Of a stretch of DNA of 64,000 nucleotides, positions 11,685-23,124 are shown one piece after another (position 1 is the first letter of the stretch; each line of letters begins with the position of its first letter). The notes beneath the pieces are model-generated. The model saw only the letters and a list, made by a program, of their open reading frames with translations, made no database searches and was not told the DNA's origin. This DNA comes from Ricinus communis (Eukaryota > Streptophyta > Magnoliopsida > Malpighiales > Euphorbiaceae): the NCBI RefSeq assembly GCF_019578655.1, contig NC_063265.1, positions 4,994,501-5,058,500 on the forward strand, in the 5' to 3' direction. The position numbers and the translations under genes were made by a program.

Positions 11685-14600
11685 GGATATATATATATAA
11701 ATATATATTAATATATATAGATAATATATGAATCATAATAAGTTTCAAATTGAGTTTATATGATTTTTAATTTATTAAGAATATAATTTATTTTATATAT
11801 ATAAATTATATGTTAAAAAATTGGATAGCAATGACTAATTTTTTATTATATATATACAGTAAAAGATATATGTTAGATATATATTTAGTATTTTTTTAAT
11901 CAAAATTTAAATTTGTTCAACATATTTGAATTTTGAAATATTTTTTTCTAATAACAATGAATATTATGCTAGTTTTTATTCAATATAATGAAATATATTC
12001 AACTTATTTCAATATATGTTTCTAATAAATAATGTACTTGTGTTTTATTTTTATAAAAAACACAAGCAAATATTATTGTAAATGATATACATTCTATAGA
12101 TTTGTGTATATGTTTCATATATATTTAGTAGACATTTAGTATATAACTGATATATGATTTATTTTAATATATTTATAAATTTATAGTATATGCTAGCATT
12201 TGATATCTAATTAGTATATATTTCACATTTTTTGCTATCTAGTAAATATATATTTAATATATTTATGGTATATAATTGGTAAAACTTTAGTATATTTTAT
12301 ATATGATGTACAAAATTTTTAAATTTTTTTACTATTTTATATTTAATATATATATATATAATATACGTACTATTCACATACAACTCTTACACCATAAAAA
12401 TAATTTAAATAACAAATAAATTAAAAAAATAAATCTTGAGATGTTATACATGCTAACAAATAAAGAAGGAGATAATAGACTATTTTTTAAAATGCAAGTG
12501 TGCATTGCATGATAATGATATAAATAAATGATTAAATAGTATAAAATTTATTTAATGTAAGACTTATATTAAAAATAAATATAATAATAATAATAATTAT
12601 CATAATAATACAGTAATATAAATATTTAATAGGTTAAAATGATTAAATTTAATAAATAATTTAATATTTAAGACGAGTGAGATGAAAATAATAAAATAAT
12701 GAATAAATAAAGTTGGAATTATAAGAAATAATCTAGAAATATTATAAGGATTGAATTATTAGTAAGAAAAGTTTATAAAAGATTCTAGTACGGGGAATCA
12801 AAAATTTAAAGGATCAAATGGTTATTTATTATAAAAATACCCACCTTCTTCCTACCGTTTTGAAAGTAAAGAAATGGAAAGATCCGTTTAAATGAAAGAA
12901 GAAAAGTAAAAAACAGTATAAAAAATATTTTATATAAGTAAAAATGTATAAAAACAAAAATAACAGTATAAATGATATTTTTTTTAAAAAGAAAGTAAAT
13001 CATCATATAATTCCCTAAAAAAGGAAGAAGGAAAAGTTTGATTTCTAACCAATAAGGATGGGCTTGTTAGTGAACAAAGGCCACTACAAGTGGAATGTTA
13101 TCATTATCTGTTTGTCTTATGATGTTTTTCATCAATGAGGTTCAGTGTTGGTGACATTAATTTTCTGTGCTAATCCTTGAATGCCTCTGAAAGTAAGACT
13201 AGGGTTTTGGCATGAGCATAGATTGTTGCATTTCTATATTTTGTATTAGATGTCAAAGGACAATTTGTATTAGATTCTCCTCACTTCTCTTTTGAATAAC
13301 AAAACCACTTTTTCTTTTTAAAGGAATAAACTTCATTAAATCAGCAATATATTACATCACAGTGACAGTATTAAGCACTTTCTCTTTTTGGTTATTTTCT
13401 CTCTTTTTTTTATACATAAATAAGTATAAAATGACACTCTTGTAATATTCTCAAAATATTAGAAATTTTCTTCTTCTTTTTTTCCATCATGCTAATTTAA
13501 TAATATTGTCTAATTCTCATTTTTATTTTAATATCGATATCCTTAAATATAAAACTAATTGAGAAATTATTGTAATATATTAATGATACAAAATTGATGT
13601 TCAAGTCTTTTAAGATTTTAAGTTCTTAATTGATTAAATTTTTTATCAAAAAGACTTTTTGAGTATTAAATTTGAATTTTTAATATTGTTGTAATTTTTT
13701 TATGCTTGTAGACTCAATAAAATACTTCTTTAAAAATAAATAATCATACTAATTTCCAATTAGATTTATTTTCAATTCTTTGTAACTTCAAAATTTCGAA
13801 TTCAAAACCCGTCTTGACAACAGTTTCTTTTTGGTTATTCCTATTATCCAATAGTTAATTAATTAATTAACTAACTATTAATTTTTTCTTTTATCAAAAG
13901 AAAAGAAAATAAAAGAAGATGGGGAATAGAATCACTATATTATCATGGTCTACTATACTCAATCCTGAATTTAGTCCTAAATATTAAGTAATCCTAAATT
14001 TATAAACTTAATTATATCTAAAATTCTAACTCTATTAACGTTTAATTTAAAGTTTATTATGATATGAAGACAGACCATCTCATCTTCAATTTATTTCACA
14101 TTCAAAAAGTAACTCATTGATAATAGTTAATCTTTTTTTATTATTGTTTGATGCCAAAAAAATATCAATTATTTTGGTGGAATAGATTGCGGATCCATCT
14201 CTGATGCAACTTTGATCTATCGGCCCAGATTGGAGCAGTGGCAGCAATGCTCTAGAGACTAGAATGATGAAGAAGATACACAAAGAGGGCAGTTTAGTAA
14301 TTTGATAATTTGGGCAGTCTATTTGTTGGGTCTTAACTCTCAAGTCCACTGACAAGGGCCTTGAATGTGATTATAAAGCAATGCACCCGGCTCATTAAAC
14401 CAATAGGGTGTTCAAATTTTAGACTTCGGGTTCATTAAACCCGGTTCGTTGAGTCCAGTTCTTTACTACAACTTTACTTTATTTATTCCCTTCAGAGTTC
14501 AGACAAGAAAAAGAATAAAAAAAACATACATAAAAGTACAATAATAGCAAATGCATAAAGGTAACAAGAAAGAGAAAATACATTTTGTTAGGCAAAGTCG

Positions 14601-16314
14601 CTTGTGAATAAATTGATTGCGACTTTTGGGGTTTCTATATTTTAGCATTCTTTCATTTATTAAAAGTGGAATAAGTGGTAGGTTATATAATAGGAAATAA
14701 TTTTTTTTTTGTTTATTATAAAATTTATAATTTAATTAGTATAAAAATAAAAAATTTTACTAAAAATTATTATTTAAAAAAGTCCTAATAATATTCTCTA
14801 TATACTTTTCTATAAAATTATAATCTTTATTTTAATTTGTATTAGAATGTGGGTGTTTCAATAGTATTTTATGTTTTATTTGCTAATTGATTTTTGTTAA
14901 TAGAAAAAGTAGTACACAAGTAAGAATTTTGACTCAGAATTTTTATTTAGAACAACCTGACAATATTTTCTGTATATTTTCGTATTAAATCATAAATAAA
15001 TAATTTTTTATTTTAATATATATCTAAATATTATATATTTTAATAATATTTTTTATTTTCTTACTAATTGATTTTTTATTAAAATAAATATAGTTTATTT
15101 AGAAAATATAATCATTACGTCATTTAAAAAAAATAATGTAATAGAAAATCTGATAGAGAATCAACTTTTATGTATATTCATCATAACAATAATAAAAAAA
15201 AAAAGTATAATTAAAAAACTTCGAGTAGTATTATGCATTGTTTACTTTACATTTAGGCAAAGATCAAATTCTTTTAAAGTAAAATAATCATATACATGTC
15301 TTTCCAAAGAAGCCATGCTCGCTCCACTGGATTCACTGTAGAATATGATTCCAGCTAATAAGAAGAAATAAAGCAGTAGCTTTCTTTTTCACAAATGATG
15401 ATGAACATCTTTTTGCACCTCTTATTTTCCCTTTCATTCCACGATTCCATAAAGCTCAACCATATATCATCTTGTCTCAATTAACTTATAGTTTCTAATT
15501 ATTCAAATTTTATCTTTATACTATATTATTAAAATTAAATTATTTATTACTAGTTTTTAATAGATTAAATTAAAATATAAAGTAGTGTTGAGATGAACCC
15601 TTTACATAATTTTATTAATTTCTCTCTTTCACATATCTAAAAACATATCTTTTTTAGTATATATATCTAATTAATCTAGAGCGTGCTGGATAGAATTTTT
15701 ATAAATAATAAATTATTTTTTAAATTTTTTTAATAAAGTTGTATCCTCATCTTTTTTTCTTCTAATAACGCATTTAGCAACACTTCAATCATTTACATTT
15801 CCTGTATCAATCCCCCCTTTCCAAAGGAATTGGAGTTATTAAGTCACTTGTTTGAGCTTCCATCAATTCCTTTAATTTTCCATAATAATGAAATGCATGT
15901 GCTTGCCTATTCTAACACAGGGAAAACATGCCATGTTTCCATATTTATTATTTAGCTTAAATCAGTAAATAATTTAATACAGATTCATGAATAGTTTGAG
16001 ATAGACGGTTTCTATCAGGCACAAAATTTTAGAAACTTTGATAATTGTTAGTTATATAAAAATGCAGTTCATAACATACAATAGAGAACAAATTTAATTA
16101 CCCCTTATTTATTTTAGAAATCACATAATATCACATTTTAACATTCCTGCAACAAGTTAAATTGTTTGATAAAAAGATGTTAACTAATTTTTGTAAGCTT
16201 TTTCTTTTCCTCATTTGACTTATATTGATTATGAGTCCCAAAATAATTAATTTTTTAATGGAAATAATTTATTTTCACAAAAACGTTTGTTTTCTGTTTG
16301 ATATGTTTTAATAT

Positions 16315-16616
16315 GGAATAATGATATAAATAGCTATTAAACTTTGCATTTAGTTTTATTTTAGTCACAAGATTTAATTTATTTCGTTCAAGTTATTTAG
16401 CTTTAATTATTTAATTTAGTCACTTTACAAATAAAATATTGACACGTGATAAAAATAATTAATTTTTTTTTAAAAAATAACACATTAATTTTTAATTGGC
16501 AATATGACTAAACTGCAATAAAAATAAAAATTGAATGATTGAAAAGAAATAAATTAAAATTTATTATCAAAATAAAATCAAATACAAATTCAATGACTAT
16601 TTATATTATTATCTCA
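16315..16616. mobile_element. Mutator-type MITE with 9-bp target duplication
   Basis: Inverted termini of about 48 bp: the left end GGAATAATGATATAAATAGC pairs with the complement of the right end (TGAGATAATAATATAAATAG), and similarity runs on to TAGTTTTATTTT / TGATTTTATTTT. It is flanked by an exact 9-bp duplication TTTTAATAT (16306-16314 and 16617-16625). The 302-bp length, absence of coding capacity and 9-bp duplication fit a Mutator-like MITE. The AT-rich interior includes ACACGTG at about 16441. Confidence 0.8.
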
Positions 16617-16625
16617 TTTTAATAT

Positions 16626-19200
16626 ACTAAATATTTTAATATATTTTTATCTTAGTTTTTGATATTAAAAATCTGCTCAAGTCGTTTAATAAATTTAATC
16701 TTTTTTTATTTTACTTTGAGCTCCTTTTGAATTATTAATTAATCCTTCTAATTTGCCAGCATCAAAAAGAAAAATCAATGTGGTGTGTGAAATTTAATAT
16801 CACGTATAAAATATTTATGTCCAATTTCTGAATCCGTCCCATTTGTTCTCATTAGGAATATATGTAGAAAAATCATAGAAATACGAAGTATATGAGCTCA
16901 AGGCTAATCCAAGAGCTTGAAAAATGGACAAATTTTATGCCAAAACGAAAGTATCAATTTACAGTTAGGCCGCCAATGTGTGGACCCCGCAGAGGTTCTA
17001 TCTTGTGACAGTTTCGTCTTCCTAAATATGGTAAAATTTGATGTTGATTTTTTTTTTTTAATCTCCATTTCCTCGTTTCCAGCGGTGCTCCATAAAAAGA
17101 TTAAATTAATTTCATGTAATTATGTATTCTTTCACACGTAATTCTAAATAGTTTAATGAAATTAAATAAATATAAAATTTAGATAAATCTTATAATTATT
17201 TAGTTTGAAAATATATATATTTAGTTATTTGTAAGTGGGAAAAGACTCATTTTTTTATCCATAATGTTTGCATTGAAGAACAAGATATGCCCCTAAATTT
17301 GAGTAAAATTATGTCTTTTTTGTTATTTAAGGTGTTAGATAATGACTTTGTGTTTGCTGAGTTAGATATATTTGTGAATCTATTATAACGTAACACTTCT
17401 AGTTGTTATTGAATTCCTTTCTTTCTTTCTCCACCGCTGTCTCCTCTCCTCTCCTTTTTCTCCTTCCATGAACACTTCATTAAAATTGCAATATCAAATT
17501 TTGAAACCACGTCGTTTTTTCTTTAACCAATCATTAAAAATCTTTTATCACGAACCAGCAAAATGAAAGAAAAAAATATATTCTTCCCCATTTTCATCCA
17601 AATCTTTTAAACTCATATTCTTTTTCTTCTTCTCCATCCCTAACCATATAGTACTTTAAAGTCCACCACAACCGCCAGGTAAATTATTATTATTTTTTTA
17701 TTTCTTAATTTTAGTTTCTCAAATTTGTCTACTTTTCTTTGTTTTTCTTTGCTCAGATGAGGTTGAGCAGAGGATTAGTCATGTTTGGTTTGCAAAGGTT
17801 GTTTCAATTTGTCATGCTTGTGAGTTAATTGAAGTGACTAACTGAAGAAGAAAAATGTAGAGTGAGTTTAGCATGAATTAGTTTTATGTCCCATACGAAA
17901 AGTACTCTTATAGCCAAACAGATAGTTTTGTTGAAAGGCGTACTTGAAATCATTGTTAATAAAATATAGAAGAAGTTGTACAAATTTTGAAGTTCTTTTT
18001 TAGTTGTGTCATTATATTTTAATAATAAATATAGATTTTCTTAGATATGTTTGTTTTCTTTTATTATTAAAATTTCTTAATTTCTGTTTTATGAACTTTT
18101 TTATTCTCTTTACTGTGAAGATTTTATGAAATTTTTAATTATATCTTTTATAGAATTTAAATCTCTTTTTATGGATGTATTTATAATATTTATAGAGCTG
18201 CAACTGTGATAATAAAATTATTTTTCTTTGTTGATATAAAAAAGTCGATTTATAGTTAGAATAATCATTGAGTATGATTGAAGGATATATATATAAAATT
18301 TTACTATTCAAGAGATTTTTCTCATGTAATTCTTGATTATAGTGTTTTATTTTTATATTATTGATGAAATTGTAACTTCTTATTTTTCAATGACTAAGAG
18401 ACTCATAATCCTTATTAAAATAACTCTTTTTTAGAAATATTTAATTAAATAAAATGAGATAAAAAAATTAAATGGAATTGAAACAAATCAAATAAACGGA
18501 ATCTTTTCTTAAAAGTTAAAAAATAAATATAAACCTAATTTAACTCAACAAATGATTAATCCGAAAAACTGAATCACAAAAATATATTTTAAATTTGAAA
18601 TTTCATAGTATTATTAAAAATAATATTTTTATTAATTTAATAAGAAATTTAGTGAATTCGGTTAAACCAAAGCTTTTATTTAAAATTAAATCCAGGAAAA
18701 CCAAATTAATATTTTTATAAAATTAAATAATTAGACCCAATTTTTTTTTTAAAAAAAGTGCAAATGAAACCGAATCAAATTCATCAGCTTATTTGAAACA
18801 TTTTGGGTTTATTTTTTCTGCTTTTAATTTTGGTCATTTGTGCTCTTTCCCTATCATTCAAAGTTTCAAAATACCGTTTTTCTTTTTACATCTCATTCAA
18901 CCGCTATCTTCTGTTTCTTTTGGAACAAAAACTTCCGATCCCTTATTCCTAACTCTTATTTTTCTCTGTTTTAGTTGAAAATTTAAGAGCTTTCAGAAAA
19001 AAATTATTATTTTTTATATAAAAAATTAATAAAGAAAACAGATATATACATATGTAATATGATTTTAAGACAATAAAATATTAAAATTATTTTTTATATT
19101 AAAAAGTAAATTCTGTATTTATTATATGTCTATATCAAAAACTTAATTTTATTTACGAATGAATTTATTCATTTTAGTGGAAAAACAAAAATCTTCCAAA
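16626..19200. other. AT-rich intergenic stretch upstream of the oxidase gene
   Basis: No gene recognised. Features seen: a pyrimidine-rich tract (about 17415-17470, CTTTCTTTCTCC and CTCCTCTCCTCTCC), and a segment around 17580-17780 with less AT bias and intron-like words (CCGCCAGGTAAAT, then TTTGCTCAGATG). That segment could be a non-coding transcript or a decayed gene start, but no open frame supports it. The rest is AT-rich with oligo-T and oligo-A runs. Confidence 0.5.
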
Positions 19201-19304
19201 AGGTGGTGATGTTTTAATTTTTCACTGTTTGTTCATCGCTTTCCGCTTACGCCACCCATCTTCCAAATCCATTATTGCAGAAAAGGACAAACACCACTAT
19301 GTGA

Positions 19305-19314
19305 TGACGTGTCA
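19305..19314 (+). promoter_or_regulatory. ACGT-core bZIP-type motif upstream of the oxidase gene
   Basis: TGACGTGTCA inside the near-palindrome GATGACGTGTCATC, about 230 bp before the start codon. ACGT-core elements of this form are typical targets of plant bZIP factors (TGA, G-box and ABRE classes). A MYB-like TTAACGG at about 19458-19464 lies nearer the gene. Function is inference. Confidence 0.45.
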
Positions 19315-19540
19315 TCTCAACGTCTCTAGAGCCCGACACTCGTTTCTTCTTCTATGTCCCACATACACTCCCCTCGCCATTATCTTCAAGTTCAGTCAAA
19401 CAAGAGGTCCTCTCACACACTCCCTTCAACACACATAACGTCTCCGTAACGCAACTTAACGGTTCATATTTCACAATACTCTCTTATTAAACATAATTCA
19501 GCTTCTGTCCACTCTTCACTCTCTGCTTTCTCTCGCACTT

Positions 19541-21145
19541 ATGGGGGAAACTTTTCTTTATCTTCAATGTCTGGTGGTGGTCTTCAATTTGATGGCTTTA
19601 GCCTCTGCACAGCTGCCTGGAACGTGGGAGCTACTAGTCCTAAATGCAGGAATAGCCTCAATGCACACAGCCGTTACTCGTTTCAACACCGTCGTCCTTC
19701 TCGACCGGACTAACATTGGTCCGTCTCGCAAGATGCTACCCAAAGGCCATTGTCGTTATGATTCCAAAGACGTCGCTCTAAAACATGATTGTTATGCTCA
19801 TTCAGTTCTTTTCGATCCACAAAATAATCAACTCCGACCGTTGATGATTCTCACGGACACGTGGTGCTCTTCTGGTCAGTTTCTTCCTAATGGTACTTTG
19901 TTACAAACTGGTGGTAGCATGGACGGGTTCACTAAAATCCGAAAGTTCGAACCCTGTGAACCAAACGGGTTGTGCGACTGGGTTGAGCTTGATGATGTGA
20001 AATTGAGCGAAGGAAGATGGTATTCTACGAATCAGATTTTACCGGATGGGTCGGTAATTATCGTCGGTGGAAGAGGGGCAAATACGGTAGAATATTATCC
20101 TCCTAGAAACGCCGCCGTTGCTTTTCCTTTTCTTGCTGAAGCGGAGGATAATCAGATGGATAATTTGTATCCCTACGTACATCTCCTCCCTAACAGTCAT
20201 CTTTTCATTTTTGCCAACAATAAGGCTGTACTGTACGATCATCAGACTAATAAAGTTATCAAATATTATCCACCGCTGGATGGGGGCCCCCGAAATTATC
20301 CCTCAGCTGGATCCTCAGTTATGTTAGCATTAGAAGGTGATTACTCAACGGCTGCGATTGTTATTTGTGGTGGGGCTCAGTACGGAGCTTTTATAGAAAG
20401 GAGCATTGATACACCAGCACACGGTAGCTGTGGACGCATTGTTGCTACATCACCCGACCCGGTTTGGGAAATGGAGACTATGCCATTCGGACGGATCATG
20501 GGCGATATGGTTATGCTGCCAACTGGTGAAGTTTTAATCATAAATGGAGCTAGCGCTGGAACGCAAGGGTTTGAGCTGGCATCAAACCCGTGTTTATATC
20601 CGCTCTTGTATAGACCAGATCAACCCGTTGGTTTACGGTTCATGACTTTAAACCCAGGAACCGTACCCAGATTGTACCACTCAACGGCTAATTTATTACC
20701 AGATGGGCGAGTTTTATTAGCAGGAAGCAACCCGCACTTTTTCTATAAATTCAACGCTGAATTTCCTACAGAATTACGAATAGAGGCATTTTCGCCCGAA
20801 TACTTGTCGGCTGACCGAGCCAATATCCGACCCATAATTGAAGAGATTCCTGAAACGGTACGTTATGGAGAGGTTTTTAACGTACTAATATCCGTCTCAT
20901 TGCCCGTTGTGGAAATTGTACAAGTAAACATTGGAAGCGCCCCTTTTGCAACGCATTCATTTTCGCAAGGACAAAGATTAGTAAAATTGACTGTTACACC
21001 CGCCGTGCCGGACGGTAGCGGTAGGTACAGAATTGGATGCACCGCGCCGCCTAATGGGGTGGTTGCCCCACCTGGTTATTATATGGTATTCGCTGTTAAT
21101 CAAGGCGTGCCAAGTGTGGCGCGGTGGGTGCAGTTGGTGTCATAG
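19541..21145 (+). CDS. Secreted glyoxal/galactose-oxidase-like copper radical oxidase (aldehyde oxidase GLOX family)
   Basis: Intronless gene for 534 residues. A hydrophobic signal peptide covers residues 1-23 (cleavage after ALASA, before QLPGTW), so the protein should be secreted to the cell wall. The N-terminal glyoxal-oxidase beta-propeller covers roughly residues 40-400. The C-terminal galactose-oxidase-type domain (DUF1929) covers roughly 425-532. By alignment to galactose oxidase the copper-radical site is complete: Cys109 in DTWCSSG, Tyr161 in GRWYST (Cys-Tyr cross-link), Tyr379-His380 in PRLYHS, and His472 in ATHSFSQ. Kelch-like strands LLQTGG, VIIVGG, LIINGA and VLLAGS recur. An N-glycosylation sequon is at Asn117. 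The family oxidises simple aldehydes or related substrates, releasing hydrogen peroxide; plant members act in cell-wall, mucilage, pollen and defence settings. The exact substrate cannot be read from sequence. The start codon follows a pyrimidine-rich leader and gives a proper signal peptide. Length is normal for the family. Confidence 0.95.
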   Translation: MGETFLYLQCLVVVFNLMALASAQLPGTWELLVLNAGIASMHTAVTRFNTVVLLDRTNIGPSRKMLPKGHCRYDSKDVALKHDCYAHSVLFDPQNNQLRPLMILTDTWCSSGQFLPNGTLLQTGGSMDGFTKIRKFEPCEPNGLCDWVELDDVKLSEGRWYSTNQILPDGSVIIVGGRGANTVEYYPPRNAAVAFPFLAEAEDNQMDNLYPYVHLLPNSHLFIFANNKAVLYDHQTNKVIKYYPPLDGGPRNYPSAGSSVMLALEGDYSTAAIVICGGAQYGAFIERSIDTPAHGSCGRIVATSPDPVWEMETMPFGRIMGDMVMLPTGEVLIINGASAGTQGFELASNPCLYPLLYRPDQPVGLRFMTLNPGTVPRLYHSTANLLPDGRVLLAGSNPHFFYKFNAEFPTELRIEAFSPEYLSADRANIRPIIEEIPETVRYGEVFNVLISVSLPVVEIVQVNIGSAPFATHSFSQGQRLVKLTVTPAVPDGSGRYRIGCTAPPNGVVAPPGYYMVFAVNQGVPSVARWVQLVS

Positions 21146-21284
21146 TGAGGGAAAGGTTCAATTTAACTTGTGCTTGGGTGCACAGAAATTTTAGTGATTG
21201 CCTGTTGATATGGAATAGATCATTCGATTTCAAATGTGAAATTGGATTGCTACTTTTTACTGTTACACAGTATTTATATCTGTC

Positions 21285-21395
21285 AATAAAAAAGGTGACT
21301 GAGCTGAGCTGCAATTCATTTGCTGCATTTATTTTTTCTTTTGTTTTTCTGGTAACATGCTTTTACAAATTTACATGCACTTCTTTTCCAATAAA
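21285..21395 (+). terminator. Polyadenylation signals of the oxidase gene
   Basis: AATAAA occurs at 21285-21290 and again at 21390-21395, 140 and 245 bp after the stop codon, in a T-rich 3' region. Either or both could direct 3'-end formation. Confidence 0.5.
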
Positions 21396-21848
21396 GGTTT
21401 ATGCTGCTAAAAGCCTCTCCAAGCAGTTTCACTTCAGAAAATTAAAAAAGAAAAAGCTATTATGTGGACAAATTAATGACATTTAAATTTAGTTTATGTA
21501 TATTCCGAGGATTAACAAAAATATAGATATTTTTAATTGATATTATTAATTTTTGTCATTATATTTTATAATACTTGCATTAAACTCTTTACAAAAAGTT
21601 ATAATTATAAAATTTAAAATTTAGAAACTATTTCGATGTGGTAATATCTATGTTAAAATAATTAAAAAATAAAAATATAATTTAAACAGAAAAAATAATC
21701 TGTTTAAAACTAAAAGAGCATCTAAATAAATAAATGGAAAAAGTAAGGTAAAATAGTATAGAATTTGCAGAGATAGTGATAGACTTTATTAAGTGAAGTG
21801 GGGGGCATCAAATGCTGTCGCTATAAATCTTAGAGGTCATACAAATTA

Positions 21849-22168
21849 ATTGACGATTTGGAACAACAAGAGGGAGAAAATGAAGAAAACATGGCGGAAG
21901 ATTATGAAATTCGTTCACGAAAAGCCAAACGTGTAGTAATTTTTACCGATAATCAAGAAAATACAGCTACTTATAATAATACCAAAGATACGACAGATTT
22001 TGACCAAATAGACGAAGTTACTTTGATCCGTTATTCGCAACAATCAGACTTTCGTCGAGACATAATAAAAGGATCCACGCGAGCACAAAGACGCAAAATA
22101 GCTATTTTTGAACTGTTTCAAGCAAATGCGCATTCGCCCCTTTTTTTGGACAGAATAGACAAATCTCT
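21849..22168 (+). pseudogene. ycf1: Nuclear plastid DNA (NUPT): ycf1/TIC214 fragment, forward part
   Basis: The plus strand encodes a stretch of plastid Ycf1 (TIC214, a component proposed for the chloroplast inner-envelope protein import machinery). Recognisable runs include [36 protein letters not shown] and [17 protein letters not shown]. Only about 100 residues of a protein normally near 1,800-1,900 residues are present, with no plastid promoter or gene ends, so this is a non-functional organelle-to-nucleus transfer. The frame is still open to 22168, and changes such as [14 protein letters not shown] hint at some divergence. Ycf1 similarity stops at 22168, where the next part of the same gene follows in inverted orientation. 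Confidence 0.88.
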
Positions 22169-22320
22169 TTTGTCGTCTTCTCTTGTGTCCTCGTCTTTTT
22201 TCTTACTTTCTTTTGTTTTTTTCTCTGTATAAGTATAATCTGAAATTGTGAATTCTGCGTTTTTACACATCCAATTTATAAACATTGTTTTTATCAGTTC
22301 GAAAATATCAAAAGATTTCT
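22169..22320 (-). pseudogene. ycf1: Nuclear plastid DNA (NUPT): ycf1 fragment, inverted downstream part
   Basis: Read on the minus strand from about 22320 downwards the sequence encodes [20 protein letters not shown], then [20 protein letters not shown] and [10 protein letters not shown]. That is the stretch of Ycf1 that normally follows DRIDKS directly. The segment is therefore the immediate continuation of 21849-22168 but turned around, joined tail to tail at about 22168. Such inversions are known from organelle DNA pieces ligated by non-homologous end joining. The alternative, an inversion after insertion, would look the same here. Confidence 0.85.
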
Positions 22321-22570
22321 CGGCATCCTGCCTTAATAATCGCATAGGTACCCGGGCTTTTCAAATCAGCAGCTATTGAACCCCCGAAGGAAGGACTGCT
22401 GGTAGTGGTTCGTCTTATCTTATTAGTAGCTGTCAGTGGTAAGAAGAATAGCTCTGGCTGTCAAGCGTGAACCCAGTCTGGGAATCAACAATAGGTCTTG
22501 GATTCGTCCTGTAAAGGGCCCTTTAGACTCTTTTGTATTTCGTCTTCTGTCAGATCAAACAAATTTCAAT
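22321..22570. other. GC-richer stretch of unknown, possibly organellar, origin next to the ycf1 insert
   Basis: Directly abuts the inverted ycf1 piece and is clearly less AT-rich than the flanking nuclear DNA and than plastid ycf1 (for example GGTACCCGGGCTTTTC and AACCCCCGAAGGAAGG). On the minus strand one frame reads [20 protein letters not shown] then [11 protein letters not shown], and another reads IPRLGSRLTARAILLTTDSY before stops. I cannot assign these. The base composition suggests mitochondrial DNA ligated to the plastid piece, but that is inference only. Confidence 0.4.
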
Positions 22571-22797
22571 TATTGATGCCGATGTCTATTACCTTTATAT
22601 CAAAAGCCAATATCTATTTATTATATATACAGCAATGCTGAATTAGAATGAAAATAGCTATCCATTATTAGCATCTCTTTTATATCCGCTTGGAAAAATT
22701 TAAATTTATTTTTTGGATTAATTACAAATTTTTAACATTATTTTTTTAAATTTTACAAATTTTATAATTTAATAATATCAATTAAAAAGTAACTCCC

Positions 22798-23124
22798 ATG
22801 ATCAGGCTGTTTTCTCTACTTTCTCTGCTCTTTGCGTATAAAACTTCTGCTAAAATCCATGCTGCTTTCAGCAGTATTCAAGCTGTCCATGATTCAACCA
22901 AACTTGTTCGTCGGTCTAAACCCCCATCTTCTGGTAAGCTAAAATACACCATTGATGCTGTATTATTTCGAAACAGCAGTAAATTTGGAGGTGGAATGGT
23001 TATTGAGGATGACCATTGTAATGTGTATGCTTCTCGTTGTTTTAATGGCCTTCATGAGGTGAGGGAGGCACAGGCAATAGGCCGTTGTGAGGCTCTTTCG
23101 TGTGTGTGTGTGTTTTTTCTCTGA
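22798..23124 (+). pseudogene. RNase H-like domain fragment (LINE-derived)
   Basis: A 108-codon open frame. Residues about 37-95 read KLVRRSKPPSSGKLKYTIDA, then VLFRNSSKFGGGMVIEDDHC and REAQAIGRCEALS. This is the N-terminal half of the plant RNase H-like domain: PPxxGxLKxNxDA strand, GGxGxVIxD hairpin, then EAxAI helix. The first catalytic-type Asp (in YTIDA) and the Glu (in REAQAI) are present. The C-terminal half is missing and the frame ends in low-complexity CVCVFFL, so it is a truncated relic rather than a working enzyme. It lies about 480 bp beyond the plastid insert. Confidence 0.65.

Larger units (their letters stand above)
8451..16305. other. Gene-free AT-rich intergenic stretch
   Basis: No credible gene. 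Contents seen: a small local tandem repeat at 9681-9812, a telomere-like repeat at 11667-11684, many short AT and ATT runs, and patches of ordinary GC (8940-9210, 13060-13220, 14170-14400) in which I recognise nothing. The last patch holds an 89-codon minus-strand open frame (14086-14355) without domain features. Confidence 0.6.

Noticed and set aside
21849..22232. 124-codon open frame as a nuclear gene
   Set aside because: It is a plastid ycf1 fragment; the last part ([17 protein letters not shown]) is only the antisense of the inverted ycf1 continuation.
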